From: Blautia schinkii DSM 10518 | GTDB taxonomy: Bacteria; Bacillota; Clostridia; Lachnospirales; Lachnospiraceae | Direction: 5' to 3' | NCBI GenBank assembly: GCA_000702025.1 | Contig: JNKJ01000006.1 | Coordinates: forward strand, 236,803 to 300,802 | Length of the DNA stretch: 64,000 nt | In this document: one piece after another, positions 15,581 through 24,306 of the stretch | Layout of the letters: each line of letters opens with the position of its first letter | Position numbering within the stretch: the first letter of the stretch is position 1 | Notes under the pieces: model-generated | Database searches by the model: none | What the model was told of the DNA's origin: nothing | Seen by the model: the letters and a program-made list of their open reading frames with translations, nothing else | Position numbers and translations under genes: made by a program

Positions 15581-17038
15581 GTGAAGAAGCAGGCATTTAA
15601 TCCTTATCTGCCGGAAAATGAATATATTCCGGACGGCGAGCCCTATGTTTTTGGGGACCGGGTGTATGTATACGGTTCACACGACAGGTTTGGTGCACCA
15701 ATGTTTTGTATGAATGATTATGTGTGCTGGTCTGCCCCGGTGGATGATCTGGGGGAGTGGAGATATGAGGGCGTTATTTACAGGAAGAAACAGGACCCGA
15801 AGAATAAGCTTGGGCTAAGGCTTTTATTCGCCCCGGATGTGGCGCAAGGGGAAGACGGACGGTATTATCTTTACTATGCATTTGATTTTATGGGCATTAC
15901 AGGAGTTGCTGTGGGAGACACTCCGGCAGGCCCCTTTGAATTCCTGGGGCATGTACATTATGCAGATGGCACCTTGTGGGGGAGAAAAAAGGGAGATTCT
16001 TTTCCCTTTGACCCTGGGGTATTGGTAGATGATGACCAAAGGGTATATCTGTATTCCGGATTTTATACACCGGTGCCTGCAATCGTAACCGGAGGCAGGA
16101 AGCTGCAGAACCGGGGAGGATATGTGCTGGAGCTTGAGAGAGATATGGTTACAATTAAAACGCCGGAAAAGCTGCTGTTTCCCAAAGAGGGAAAGGGTTC
16201 CTTTACAGATCATGAGTTTTTTGAGGCTAGTTCCATTCGGAAATATAACGGGAAATACTATTTCGTGTATTCATCCAGGCATAATCATGAGCTTTGCTAT
16301 GCTGTAAGCGATTCCCCCACGGATGGGTTCCGGTATGGAGGGACATTGGTAAGCAACGGGGATGTATTTTTGGAAGGAAAACATGATGAAACCCAGGCAC
16401 GAAACTATTTAGGAAATACCCACGGAGGAATGCTGTACTTGAAGGGCCATTATTATATTTTCTATCACCGGCAGACAAACCGGAGCTCCTATGCCAGACA
16501 GGCGTGCGCTGAGCGGTTAGAGCAAAAACAGGATGGGGGCTTTTGCCAGGCACCCATGACAAGCTGTGGATTAAATGGCGGCCCCTTATCTGGTATTGGG
16601 AAATATGGAGCCCGGATTGCATGTAATCTATGGTCAAAAAGTGGAACCGGAAGATACGATGTAAAAAATCCCCGCAGGCAGTTTAAAGACCATCCTTATT
16701 TCACGCAGGACGGAAAGGATGGCTCCCCTGATTCGCGCCAATATATCGCAAACATGATGGATGGTGCAGTGGCAGGATTTAAGTATTTTGATTTACATAA
16801 ACTTTCAGGTATCTGTGTCACCGGAAGAGGAACTGCAGACGGGATTTTAAGGATTGCCGCAGATGCTGAAATGAAGCAGGAAATCGCAAGCATACCAATT
16901 AAAACAGAGAAACACCTATGGAAAACATTTGAAGCGGATGCAAAAACAGAAGATGGAACCAGAGCGTTATTTATGCGCTTCGAAGGAAGCGGAAGCTTTG
17001 ATTTTCTGGAATTTGAGCTGAAACAGGAGGAGAAATGA
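15581..17038 (+). CDS. Intracellular glycoside hydrolase family 43 protein
   Basis: 485 residues. GTG 15581 is preferred because GGGAGG lies 10 bp upstream and the family starts 'KKQAFNPYLP'; an earlier in-frame GTG overlaps that site. No signal peptide. A five-bladed propeller is suggested by repeated 'GRYYLYYAF', 'GKYYFVYSS' and 'GHYYIFYHR' strands. Likely catalytic acids are the Asp in 'YIPDGEPYVF', the Asp in 'LFAPDV' and the Glu in 'HEFFEASSIR'. The C-terminal 120 residues form a beta-sandwich, CBM6-like part. It probably removes arabinose or xylose units from imported oligosaccharides. It overlaps gtrA by 4 bp (ATGA), at the head of the surface-modification operon. Confidence 0.85.
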   Translation: MKKQAFNPYLPENEYIPDGEPYVFGDRVYVYGSHDRFGAPMFCMNDYVCWSAPVDDLGEWRYEGVIYRKKQDPKNKLGLRLLFAPDVAQGEDGRYYLYYAFDFMGITGVAVGDTPAGPFEFLGHVHYADGTLWGRKKGDSFPFDPGVLVDDDQRVYLYSGFYTPVPAIVTGGRKLQNRGGYVLELERDMVTIKTPEKLLFPKEGKGSFTDHEFFEASSIRKYNGKYYFVYSSRHNHELCYAVSDSPTDGFRYGGTLVSNGDVFLEGKHDETQARNYLGNTHGGMLYLKGHYYIFYHRQTNRSSYARQACAERLEQKQDGGFCQAPMTSCGLNGGPLSGIGKYGARIACNLWSKSGTGRYDVKNPRRQFKDHPYFTQDGKDGSPDSRQYIANMMDGAVAGFKYFDLHKLSGICVTGRGTADGILRIAADAEMKQEIASIPIKTEKHLWKTFEADAKTEDGTRALFMRFEGSGSFDFLEFELKQEEK

Positions 17039-17553
17039 AGAAGTGGATTAAGAATCATCCGGATATTTGGGAATTTATTCTATTTAATATTTTAGCAAAT
17101 TGTGCAACAGTGACGAATTTTATCATTATGTGGCTATGTACCGGATTTATCTTTAAGGGACTAAGCAACAAACCTTTTAAATTATTAGTATTTGATTATT
17201 CCACACAGGAAAGTCTGATGCTTTGCGGCTTCTTAAGTTTCCTGATTGCTACTACTGCGGCGCAGATTGTCAATTATATTGTGCAGAAAAAATTTGTGTT
17301 TAAATCCAGTGCTGCATTTTCCTCAGCAGTACCGAAATATATCGTTATGGTGTTGGTGCTGGTTACTGTTTCTGCCGCATTACCGGGATACAGTCAAAGA
17401 TTTTTTATTCATCTGGGACTTCCGGCATCCCTGGCGCCTACCCTTGCCAATGTGGTAAATATTGCAGTGCAGGTATTGATCAGTTATCCTTCCATGAAAT
17501 TTTGGATTTTACCACCAAACAAGGAACTGAAGAAACAACAGGAAATATCATAA
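17035..17553 (+). CDS. GtrA-like membrane protein
   Basis: 172 residues with four hydrophobic helices (about 14-36, 60-85, 100-120, 135-155). 'NYIVQKKFVFKS' between helices 2 and 3 is the conserved GtrA signature ('N.l..r.wvF'). GtrA proteins are proposed to move undecaprenyl-phosphate-linked sugars or assist glycosyltransferases in cell-wall or O-antigen decoration. Here the gene is translationally coupled to the GH43 gene and 16 bp before the acyl-adenylating enzyme, so it probably belongs to the same envelope-glycan pathway. Confidence 0.78.
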   Translation: MKKWIKNHPDIWEFILFNILANCATVTNFIIMWLCTGFIFKGLSNKPFKLLVFDYSTQESLMLCGFLSFLIATTAAQIVNYIVQKKFVFKSSAAFSSAVPKYIVMVLVLVTVSAALPGYSQRFFIHLGLPASLAPTLANVVNIAVQVLISYPSMKFWILPPNKELKKQQEIS

Positions 17554-17569
17554 GTCAGAGGAGGCGCCT

Positions 17570-19075
17570 ATGAAGCCCAGCGAGAAAAGAATATACGACT
17601 ATTTAGCAGAATACGAAGCAGCAGCTCCTGAAAAAAAATTTCTGATCAGCGCAGAGCAGCAGGTCACTGTCCGGGAGGCAGTAAATATGGTTTCCTGCAT
17701 TGCCATCAGACTGACAGACGCCGGAATCTGTAAAGGAGATTTGATAGCGCTGCGGACCGTGACATCTATTGATGCTGTATTATTGTTTTTGGCGCTTGAG
17801 ATTATTGGCGCGGTTGCTGTTTTGACGGATCCTCATGAAAGCGTTCTTGACTTTCTTCAAAAACTGGAAGGGGAAATACCTGTTAAAGCTGCCCTTACTG
17901 ATGAAGCGGGAGACGGAGGATGGACATTAATTAAGTGTGCAGCAGGAGAACGCTGTCCCATTTCCACGAAGCTAAACAATTGTGAGCTGTCCCGAGCCCA
18001 TAGCCTGGAAATTACCGGGGACAGCAGTTTGCCGGCGGTAATCATATTTACCTCTGGTTCCACAGGAAAGACAAAAGCAGTAACCTTAAGCCAGTATAAC
18101 TGTGTAAACAATCTGGAGGATTCGCGGTTTATCGGCGGATACAGAGAAGATGATATTGCACTTGGATTTCTTCCGCTCAATCATGTGTTTGGTCTGGCCT
18201 TGCTGCTTGGGGCGCTGGTCCTGCAGCATACCTTTGTTTTTTCGGACTCCGCACGGCCGGATGACATTCTGAAATGTATTGAAAAGTATCATGTGACAAG
18301 AATGAATGGGATACCAACCTTATTTCAGGCTATGGCGGAAAAGTGCGGCGCATATGATATTCATTCCCTTAGGGTTGGTTTTGTGGGAGGAAGTCCTTGG
18401 ACTGCACAGCAGTTTATACAGATTGAGGAGAGCCTGGATATGACATTGATTCCTGTCTATGGAATGAGCGAATGTATAGGGATTAGCTGTGCCTCCTGGA
18501 AGGATGATAGAAAAGTGAGAATGAATGGAGTGGGGCCGTTTTATTCCATGAATGACGGATGGATACAGAAAGAGGACGGTACCTGCGCGAAGGAGGGAGA
18601 AGAAGGAGAAATCCTTGTGAAAGGCCCGGCCCGAATGCTGGGTTATTACGGGGAGGACGCCGGGTCAGCATTTGATGAGGAAGGATATTTACACACCGGT
18701 GATTTAGGGTTTTTAGATGAGTCCGGCATTCTGCATATTACCGGGAGAAAAAAGGATATTATCATCAGGAACGGAATAAATATCTCAGCCAGAAAAATTG
18801 AAGAGGTTCTTTTGGAACAACCGGAGATACAGCAGGCAGCAGTGACCGGAATCCCTAATGAACACTATGGAGAGGTTCCATGCGCCATGGTGGTATGCAA
18901 TGATAAACAGATGAGCGAATATATGCTGAGTGAGAGACTGAAACAAAGCGGCAGGCTGACAAAGGCTGAATTTCCCTACAAGATACTGTTAGTTTCGGAG
19001 TTGCCGCTAACCACTACACATAAGCCGGATAAGGTTAAAATATATGAGTGGTTTATAAGGAACTTACTTTTGTAA
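17570..19075 (+). CDS. Class I adenylate-forming enzyme (acyl/aminoacyl ligase, DltA-like context)
   Basis: 501 residues, typical for DltA or acyl-CoA/ACP ligases. The AMP/ATP loop is 'IIFTSGSTGKTKAV' near residue 158. Other core motifs are 'VYGMSECIG' (A5), 'GEILVKGPARMLGYYG', 'HTGDLGFLDESGILHITGRKKDIII' (A7/A8) and a C-terminal catalytic lysine in 'TTTHKPDKVKIYEW'. It activates a carboxylic acid as the acyl-adenylate. With an MBOAT acyltransferase and two SGNH proteins downstream it takes the place of DltA in a Dlt-like operon. No carrier protein is visible, so the acceptor may be a carrier elsewhere or CoA. Substrate cannot be read by eye. Confidence 0.85.
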   Translation: MKPSEKRIYDYLAEYEAAAPEKKFLISAEQQVTVREAVNMVSCIAIRLTDAGICKGDLIALRTVTSIDAVLLFLALEIIGAVAVLTDPHESVLDFLQKLEGEIPVKAALTDEAGDGGWTLIKCAAGERCPISTKLNNCELSRAHSLEITGDSSLPAVIIFTSGSTGKTKAVTLSQYNCVNNLEDSRFIGGYREDDIALGFLPLNHVFGLALLLGALVLQHTFVFSDSARPDDILKCIEKYHVTRMNGIPTLFQAMAEKCGAYDIHSLRVGFVGGSPWTAQQFIQIEESLDMTLIPVYGMSECIGISCASWKDDRKVRMNGVGPFYSMNDGWIQKEDGTCAKEGEEGEILVKGPARMLGYYGEDAGSAFDEEGYLHTGDLGFLDESGILHITGRKKDIIIRNGINISARKIEEVLLEQPEIQQAAVTGIPNEHYGEVPCAMVVCNDKQMSEYMLSERLKQSGRLTKAEFPYKILLVSELPLTTTHKPDKVKIYEWFIRNLLL

Positions 19076-19096
19076 ATAATATGTCAGGTGATGCAG

Positions 19097-20941
19097 ATGC
19101 ACAATAAGAAAACCAAACCGTTATTCATTTTTTGTCTTATTTCTATGGCTGTGGTCTGTTTTCTCTCCATAAGCATACTTATGAGAAAAAAAGAAGCGGA
19201 GTCTATACCGGATTACAGAGGACAGGTGAAAATCATGCTGGCAGATAATGACCATATGTCAGCAGAGAAAAAAGTACGGTATACAGACAGGGACAGCGAT
19301 ATTGTATTTCTCATTCATATAGAGGATGGATATTTTCTACAGAGCACAGATTATACGAACAGCAATATCAAAGAACTGGATAAAAATACATATGAATTAA
19401 CCTTAAAGAATCTCCCGACATCAAGGGTAGTTTCCTGTGATATAAGAAAAAAGCCGGTGACTGTCAATTATGATGCGAATGGAGGAACTGTAAATGACAG
19501 CACCGGTGACACAAAAAGCTTCACCTGTACATATGACTGCACGCTGAGAGCGCGGCCTAATACGGAAAATGGAAGAGATATGATAGAGCGTGAAGGATAC
19601 ACGCTGATCGGCTGGAATACAAAAAGCGATGGAAGCGGTGTTCCTATTGGATTAGGCAGCCGTGTAACAGTACCGGATTCTGGAGAATTAACGCTTTATG
19701 CACAATGGATGCCCTGGACGGACAGCGAAAAGTTCCAGTATGTAGTCAGAGACGGAAACGCAAGAATCACAGCATGTGAAGCGGATGCGGATACGCTGGT
19801 GATACCGGAGATATTGGGCAGCTATCCTGTAACCGCTATTGCAAAGGGCGCATTTCGTAATAAAGAAGCCAAAAAAATAGTATTTCCAGACAAGCTCCAG
19901 ATTGTTGACAGTAAAGCATTTATAGATTGTGCCTTGGAAGAACTGTATATGCCGGATACAATCAAGGAAATCCGGGACGACAGCTTCATTGGATGTGAAG
20001 AATTTAAAACCATACATATCAATGCAGCTACTTCGCCGCGTTATACAAAAACGGTCCGTCTAAGTAATTATGCAGATAAGATTGACTTGCTGATGGAGGA
20101 AGATACCCGCAGCCGCATTATTTATTTTTCCGGCTCCAGTCTGTGGTTTAATCTAAATGGAAAAATGGCAGAGGAGTCATTTCATAATACATATAAAATT
20201 ATCAATCTGGGAATGAACGGTTTTTATAGTTCAATTGCGCAAATGGAGATTTTGCAGCATTTCCTTAAGAACGGGGATATTGTGGTACACACGCCGGAGG
20301 AAAGCAGTTCGCAGCAGTTGATGAAGGAAAATACAATGACGCAGACACTTTATGCCTGTCTGGAATTGAATTATGATCTGTTTACCTATGTGGATATCAG
20401 AAATTTGAAGGAGGTATTTTCCTCTCTTTGTGAATTCAATAGAGTGCGGGAACAGATGGAGGAATTAAGCTATCAAGATCTTCCTGAGAAGTGGTGCATT
20501 GATGAATATGGCGGCTTTGCGTTAGACATACAGTCAGAGGGAGAGAATATAAGTCTGAAGGATGCCGCGGATATACGCCCGGAGGATCTTACGGAGGAAG
20601 GATTCGCCAGACTGAACAGCTACTACGATATGATACATAAAATAACGGGTAACCGTGTGCTGGTATCTTACAGTGCAATTAATCTGGACGGACTGCCGGA
20701 TAACTGTACAGAAAGTGTATGGAATGAATACGAGGAGCGTTTTGCATTGCTTCTCGATGAAAAAAATGCAGCATTATTCGGAAATATCAGAGACAGTGTG
20801 CTCAGAGGAGATATGTTTCATGCCAGTAATTTTCATCTCACAACAAACGGAGCGAAGCAGTGGACTGAAATGTTTTTGAAGTGCCAGAAAAAGCAGATGG
20901 AAGAAGAAGGAGTATGGGAGGATAAAAGCTATGAAGGATAA
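19097..20941 (+). CDS. Membrane-anchored SGNH/DltD-like protein with InlB-type and BspA-type repeats
   Basis: 614 residues. ATG 19097 is chosen because AGGTGATG sits before it. A single N-terminal helix (about 8-30) anchors it outside. Next comes a Listeria-Bacteroides/InlB B-type repeat ('VNYDANGGTVNDS...GYTLIGWNTKSDGSG...LTLYAQW'), then a BspA-type LRR_5 segment ('PVTAIAKGAFRN...IVFPDKLQIVDSKAF'). The C-terminal 280 residues are an SGNH-like domain, 'IIYFSGSSLWFNL' with the Ser, and 'FHASNFHLTTNGAKQW' supplying Asn/His. DltD-type proteins help transfer acyl or alanyl groups to surface polymers. Adhesive repeats fused to such a domain are unusual. Confidence 0.75.
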   Translation: MHNKKTKPLFIFCLISMAVVCFLSISILMRKKEAESIPDYRGQVKIMLADNDHMSAEKKVRYTDRDSDIVFLIHIEDGYFLQSTDYTNSNIKELDKNTYELTLKNLPTSRVVSCDIRKKPVTVNYDANGGTVNDSTGDTKSFTCTYDCTLRARPNTENGRDMIEREGYTLIGWNTKSDGSGVPIGLGSRVTVPDSGELTLYAQWMPWTDSEKFQYVVRDGNARITACEADADTLVIPEILGSYPVTAIAKGAFRNKEAKKIVFPDKLQIVDSKAFIDCALEELYMPDTIKEIRDDSFIGCEEFKTIHINAATSPRYTKTVRLSNYADKIDLLMEEDTRSRIIYFSGSSLWFNLNGKMAEESFHNTYKIINLGMNGFYSSIAQMEILQHFLKNGDIVVHTPEESSSQQLMKENTMTQTLYACLELNYDLFTYVDIRNLKEVFSSLCEFNRVREQMEELSYQDLPEKWCIDEYGGFALDIQSEGENISLKDAADIRPEDLTEEGFARLNSYYDMIHKITGNRVLVSYSAINLDGLPDNCTESVWNEYEERFALLLDEKNAALFGNIRDSVLRGDMFHASNFHLTTNGAKQWTEMFLKCQKKQMEEEGVWEDKSYEG

Positions 20942-21125
20942 GAGACCGTTTTTATTAATAGGCGGCGCAATGCTTGCAGTTACCTGGGTAATGCTGAAGG
21001 GAGGCTCCTTGCAGACGGTATTGCTCATACTTTTATTCTGTGCAGTGGTTTCTATGCTGACTTTCTTAACCCCTGAAACCAAGGAAAAAAACAGAAATGA
21101 CAGTATAACGGAGGAGGAGAAATGA
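20931..21125 (+). CDS. Small membrane protein between the SGNH and MBOAT genes
   Basis: 64 residues with two hydrophobic stretches (about 7-22 and 27-46) and a charged, Lys/Glu-rich tail. It overlaps the previous gene by 11 bp and the MBOAT gene by 4 bp, so all three are translated together. No family is recognised. The position recalls the small DltX proteins of dlt operons, which accompany the MBOAT protein, but the sequence was not comparable by eye. Confidence 0.7.
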   Translation: MKDKRPFLLIGGAMLAVTWVMLKGGSLQTVLLILLFCAVVSMLTFLTPETKEKNRNDSITEEEK

Positions 21126-22675
21126 ATTTTAATTCCATTGGATTTCTGATTTTTTTTCCTGTGGTCGTACTGGTATACTGGAGGCTGCCGTTTCGTTTTC
21201 GCTGGGCCTGGCTTTTGGCAGCCTCGTGGTATTTCTACATGAGCTGGAATCCGTCGTTTATCTTTTTAATATTAATGACCACAGGTATCACTTACATATC
21301 GGCATGGAGGATTGAAGCTTGTGCCGGAAGCAGCCGGAAAAAATTCTGGCTGTTTCTGGCGTTGTCAATCTGTCTTGGCGAATTAATTTTCTTTAAATAT
21401 TTTAATTTTTTGCTGAATTCCGTTGTTTCTGCCTTGAACCTGTTTTCCCTGCACATTGAGCCGGTATCTTTCAATATTCTGCTCCCTGTAGGGATTTCTT
21501 TTTATACATTTCAGGCATTGTCCTATGTGCTGGATGTTTACCGGGGAAAGGCACCGGCTGAAAAACATTTTGGTTACTATGCAGTATTTGTTTCTTATTT
21601 TCCTCAATTGGTTGCCGGGCCGATTGAGAGAACAGGAGATTTACTTACACAGCTTCGGAAAGAACAGCATTTTTCCGGTGAGGATATGGCCGCCGGGCTT
21701 CGGCTTATGTTATGCGGCTTTTTTCGGAAATGTGTGATAGCTGACACCTTTGGCATTTATGTGACGCCTGTGTTTGAAAATCTGGAAAATGCAACCTCAT
21801 TGGCGATTTTTATTGCAGGTGCGATGTTCTGTATCCAGATGTATTGTGATTTTGCGGGATATTCAGAAATCGCCAGGGGAGCTGCCCGCACGATGGGAAT
21901 TCGTTTGACACGGAATTTTAACCGTCCTTATCTTTCTCTGAGTTATTCAGAGTTTTTCAGGCGTTGGCATATTACCCTTAGCCGTTGGTTTACAGACTAT
22001 CTTTATATACCCTTGGGAGGAAACCGAAGGGGCACTGCAAGGAAGATTTTTAATACGGTCGTTGTCTTTTTTCTGTGTGGATTATGGCATGGGGCAAGCT
22101 GGAATTATGTACTTTGGGGACTATATGCCGCTTTTTTCATTTGTCTGGAAAGTATCGCGTCTAAACCGGCAGTCTCATATTGCGAAAAACACAGGATTAA
22201 TACGGACAGCACAATGATTCGCCTTCTGCGGAGAAGTCTTATGTTTTTTATTTTTGTTCCTGCAGCACTGATTTTCAGGGCGGAAGGATTGCAAAAAGCA
22301 ATAACCGCAGTGGCCGGCCTTTTTACAAGATGGGGGAGCGGAGCAGATTATCTAAAAGCATCATTTGAAATTTCCGGAATAAGAGGAGAGGATGCACTTC
22401 TGATCATGTTGTGCTTGGTTTGCACGGGGCTTGTATTCTATATGGAGCAGTATGAAACAACAAGGAGCAGCCATGTGACAGCAGGCAGGATTGATTCAGC
22501 AGACACATCACATATAGCAGACACATCACATACAGCAGATACATCATATGCATCACATACGGCATATGGCTGGCGTGTGGCAGCTTATTTTTTCAGTGCT
22601 GCGGCTGTGGCATTAAGCTGGCTGCTTTTGGCAGCAGGCGGGGATGTGAGCGCGTTTGCTTATTTTCAATTCTGA
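21122..22675 (+). CDS. MBOAT-family O-acyltransferase (DltB/AlgI-like)
   Basis: 517 residues, about 11-12 membrane helices. The family core is complete: 'FSYFPQLVAGPIER', 'FFRRWHITLSRWFTDYLYIPLGGNR' with His283, and 'CGLWHGASWNYVLWG' with the invariant His323. Such proteins carry acyl groups across or at the membrane to polysaccharide or teichoic acid, working with an SGNH partner as AlgI/AlgJ or DltB/DltD. Both neighbours are SGNH-like, in line with this. A loop before the last helix holds three in-frame 18-bp tandem repeats (22499-22552), giving 'ADTSHIADTSHTADTSYA'. Confidence 0.92.
   Translation: MNFNSIGFLIFFPVVVLVYWRLPFRFRWAWLLAASWYFYMSWNPSFIFLILMTTGITYISAWRIEACAGSSRKKFWLFLALSICLGELIFFKYFNFLLNSVVSALNLFSLHIEPVSFNILLPVGISFYTFQALSYVLDVYRGKAPAEKHFGYYAVFVSYFPQLVAGPIERTGDLLTQLRKEQHFSGEDMAAGLRLMLCGFFRKCVIADTFGIYVTPVFENLENATSLAIFIAGAMFCIQMYCDFAGYSEIARGAARTMGIRLTRNFNRPYLSLSYSEFFRRWHITLSRWFTDYLYIPLGGNRRGTARKIFNTVVVFFLCGLWHGASWNYVLWGLYAAFFICLESIASKPAVSYCEKHRINTDSTMIRLLRRSLMFFIFVPAALIFRAEGLQKAITAVAGLFTRWGSGADYLKASFEISGIRGEDALLIMLCLVCTGLVFYMEQYETTRSSHVTAGRIDSADTSHIADTSHTADTSYASHTAYGWRVAAYFFSAAAVALSWLLLAAGGDVSAFAYFQF
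22499..22552 (+). repeat. 18-bp tandem repeat inside the MBOAT gene
   Basis: Three imperfect units of GCAGACACATCACATATA at 22499-22516, 22517-22534 and 22535-22552. Each unit adds six residues, so unit number can change without a frameshift. The encoded stretch lies in the loop before the last hydrophobic segment. Confidence 0.7.
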
Positions 22676-22692
22676 CCAGGGAGTAGAACAAT

Positions 22693-24120
22693 ATGAAAAA
22701 AACGTACAGAAATAGAATTTTAGGAGCTGTTATTGTCTGCATTGTTTTTCTATCGATTCCTGTGGGGGCATTGGTGTGGGCCGGATTTATTCTGCCGCCG
22801 CAATATGACGAGTCATATTATGGTGAGCTTTCGGCCATGTATGAAAAGCTTACACGCACACAAGAGAAAAAAATCATTTTAATCGGCGGAAGCAGTCTTG
22901 CTTTTGGGGTGGATGTGGATCTGATGGGGCGTATGATTGACGACTATGAGATCTGCAGCTTTGGACTGTACGGGGCAATCGGCACAAAAGCTATGCTGGA
23001 TTTGGCAGCAGATACAATCAGGGAAGGCGACATTGTGATCATATCCCCTGAATTGACGGAACAGACTATGAGCTTGTATTTCTCACCGGGAGACATGTGG
23101 ATGGCAGTGGACGGAAAGCCTGAAATGCTGAAAAAAATCGAGAATGAGGATTATGCATCCATGGCAGCTGCTTTCCCTCACTTTGCATCGCAAAAACTTT
23201 TTTACTATGAGAAAAAGGAAAAGCCCAGGCCGGATGGAGTTTATGCAAAAGCTTCTTTTAACGAAAACTGCAGCATGGTCTATGAGCGGGAACACAATAT
23301 TATGCCGCTTATGTATGATGAAAATGTACCAATTTGTTTTTCTGAGGAATTGATCCAGGAAGAATTCGTAGACTATTTGAATGATTATTACAAGGAGTGC
23401 TGCAGTAAAGGAGCCATGGTATATTACAATTTCTGCCCTATGAACAGGCTGGCGGTAGATGACAGCAGCTCTGTCAGTGATTTCTATCGTACATTGAATG
23501 ACGCGCTTTGTTTTCCGATTCTGGGAAATCCTGAGGATTATCTTTTTGATGAAGCATGGTTTTATGATTCCAATTTTCACATGAATTCCCCGGGTATGAA
23601 GGTGTATACCCAGCAGATGGTGAAGGATGTCAAGCTGGCGGTGGAGGACGGGAGCAGTACGCTGACGGAAACTCCGGAGAAGCCTGTGATTTCAGTTAAA
23701 GCGGCTCATGGAGATCTCTCGGATTCCGATTGCTTTTTATACGAAGAAAAAGGACAGGGCTATCAGATCATAGGACTTTCGGACAGCGGAATGAAAAAAG
23801 AAGTCCTTATCATACCTACGGAATATAAAGGGAAACCCGTTTGGTCATTTTCCGCAGATACTTTTCGGAATAATGAGAAGCTTGAAGAAATCACAGTGCC
23901 TTCTTCCGTAGTATCTATCCCAGGCTCCTGCTTCCGTGGATGCAGTAATCTGAAAAAATTGAATTTACTGTCCCCTGAACCTGTTTGTGCGGTGGATTCG
24001 CAGCTGCTGGAGGGCGTTTCCAGGCTTGAGATATGGCTGCCGGATTATGGCAGTTATGTGAATTATGCGGTTAATTATTATTGGAGTCAGTATGCAGATA
24101 ATATGCGGTTTGTAAAATAA
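22693..24120 (+). CDS. Second membrane-anchored SGNH/DltD-like protein with BspA-type repeats
   Basis: 475 residues from ATG 22693 (AGGGAG site). N-terminal membrane anchor, about residues 8-32. The SGNH-like domain follows directly: 'IILIGGSSLAFGVDVDLMGRMI' (Ser) and 'GDIVIISPELTEQ', with the Asn/His part 'YDSNFHMNSPGMKVY'. The C-terminal 120 residues carry an LRR_5/BspA-like unit ('EVLIIPTEYKGKPVWSFSADTFRNNEKLEEITVPSSVVSIPG', 'CFRGCSNLKKLNL'). It is a paralogue of the protein at 19097, with the repeat module at the other end. It closes the acylation operon and probably works with the MBOAT enzyme on the outer face. Confidence 0.78.
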   Translation: MKKTYRNRILGAVIVCIVFLSIPVGALVWAGFILPPQYDESYYGELSAMYEKLTRTQEKKIILIGGSSLAFGVDVDLMGRMIDDYEICSFGLYGAIGTKAMLDLAADTIREGDIVIISPELTEQTMSLYFSPGDMWMAVDGKPEMLKKIENEDYASMAAAFPHFASQKLFYYEKKEKPRPDGVYAKASFNENCSMVYEREHNIMPLMYDENVPICFSEELIQEEFVDYLNDYYKECCSKGAMVYYNFCPMNRLAVDDSSSVSDFYRTLNDALCFPILGNPEDYLFDEAWFYDSNFHMNSPGMKVYTQQMVKDVKLAVEDGSSTLTETPEKPVISVKAAHGDLSDSDCFLYEEKGQGYQIIGLSDSGMKKEVLIIPTEYKGKPVWSFSADTFRNNEKLEEITVPSSVVSIPGSCFRGCSNLKKLNLLSPEPVCAVDSQLLEGVSRLEIWLPDYGSYVNYAVNYYWSQYADNMRFVK

Positions 24121-24172
24121 GGCTTCCGTTTGTCCTTGAAAAAGTGCTGTTTGTATGAAGGGTAATTTAGTT

Positions 24173-24235
24173 TGTGATACCTTGGGGGCAGGTTATCACA
24201 GAGCCATTGAAGTATTATTTTTCTGATGATAAGAT
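24173..24235 (+). promoter_or_regulatory. Candidate promoter and operator before the secreted GH3 gene
   Basis: A near-palindrome TGTGATACC (24173-24181) / GGTTATCACA (24191-24200) lies just upstream of a plausible promoter, TTGAAG (24207-24212) - 17 bp - TAAGAT (24230-24235). The layout suits a sugar-responsive regulator (LacI, GntR or Crp-like), but the factor is unknown. Confidence 0.4.
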
Positions 24236-24306
24236 GCAGACACCATCAAATGGAGCAGGAGTCCATTATAACAGATGTAGCATTTTATAAAAGAGGAGGT
24301 TCTTTG

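Noticed and set aside
22499..22552. Tandem repeats considered as a CRISPR-like array
   Set aside because: Units are contiguous with no spacers and are in frame inside the MBOAT gene.
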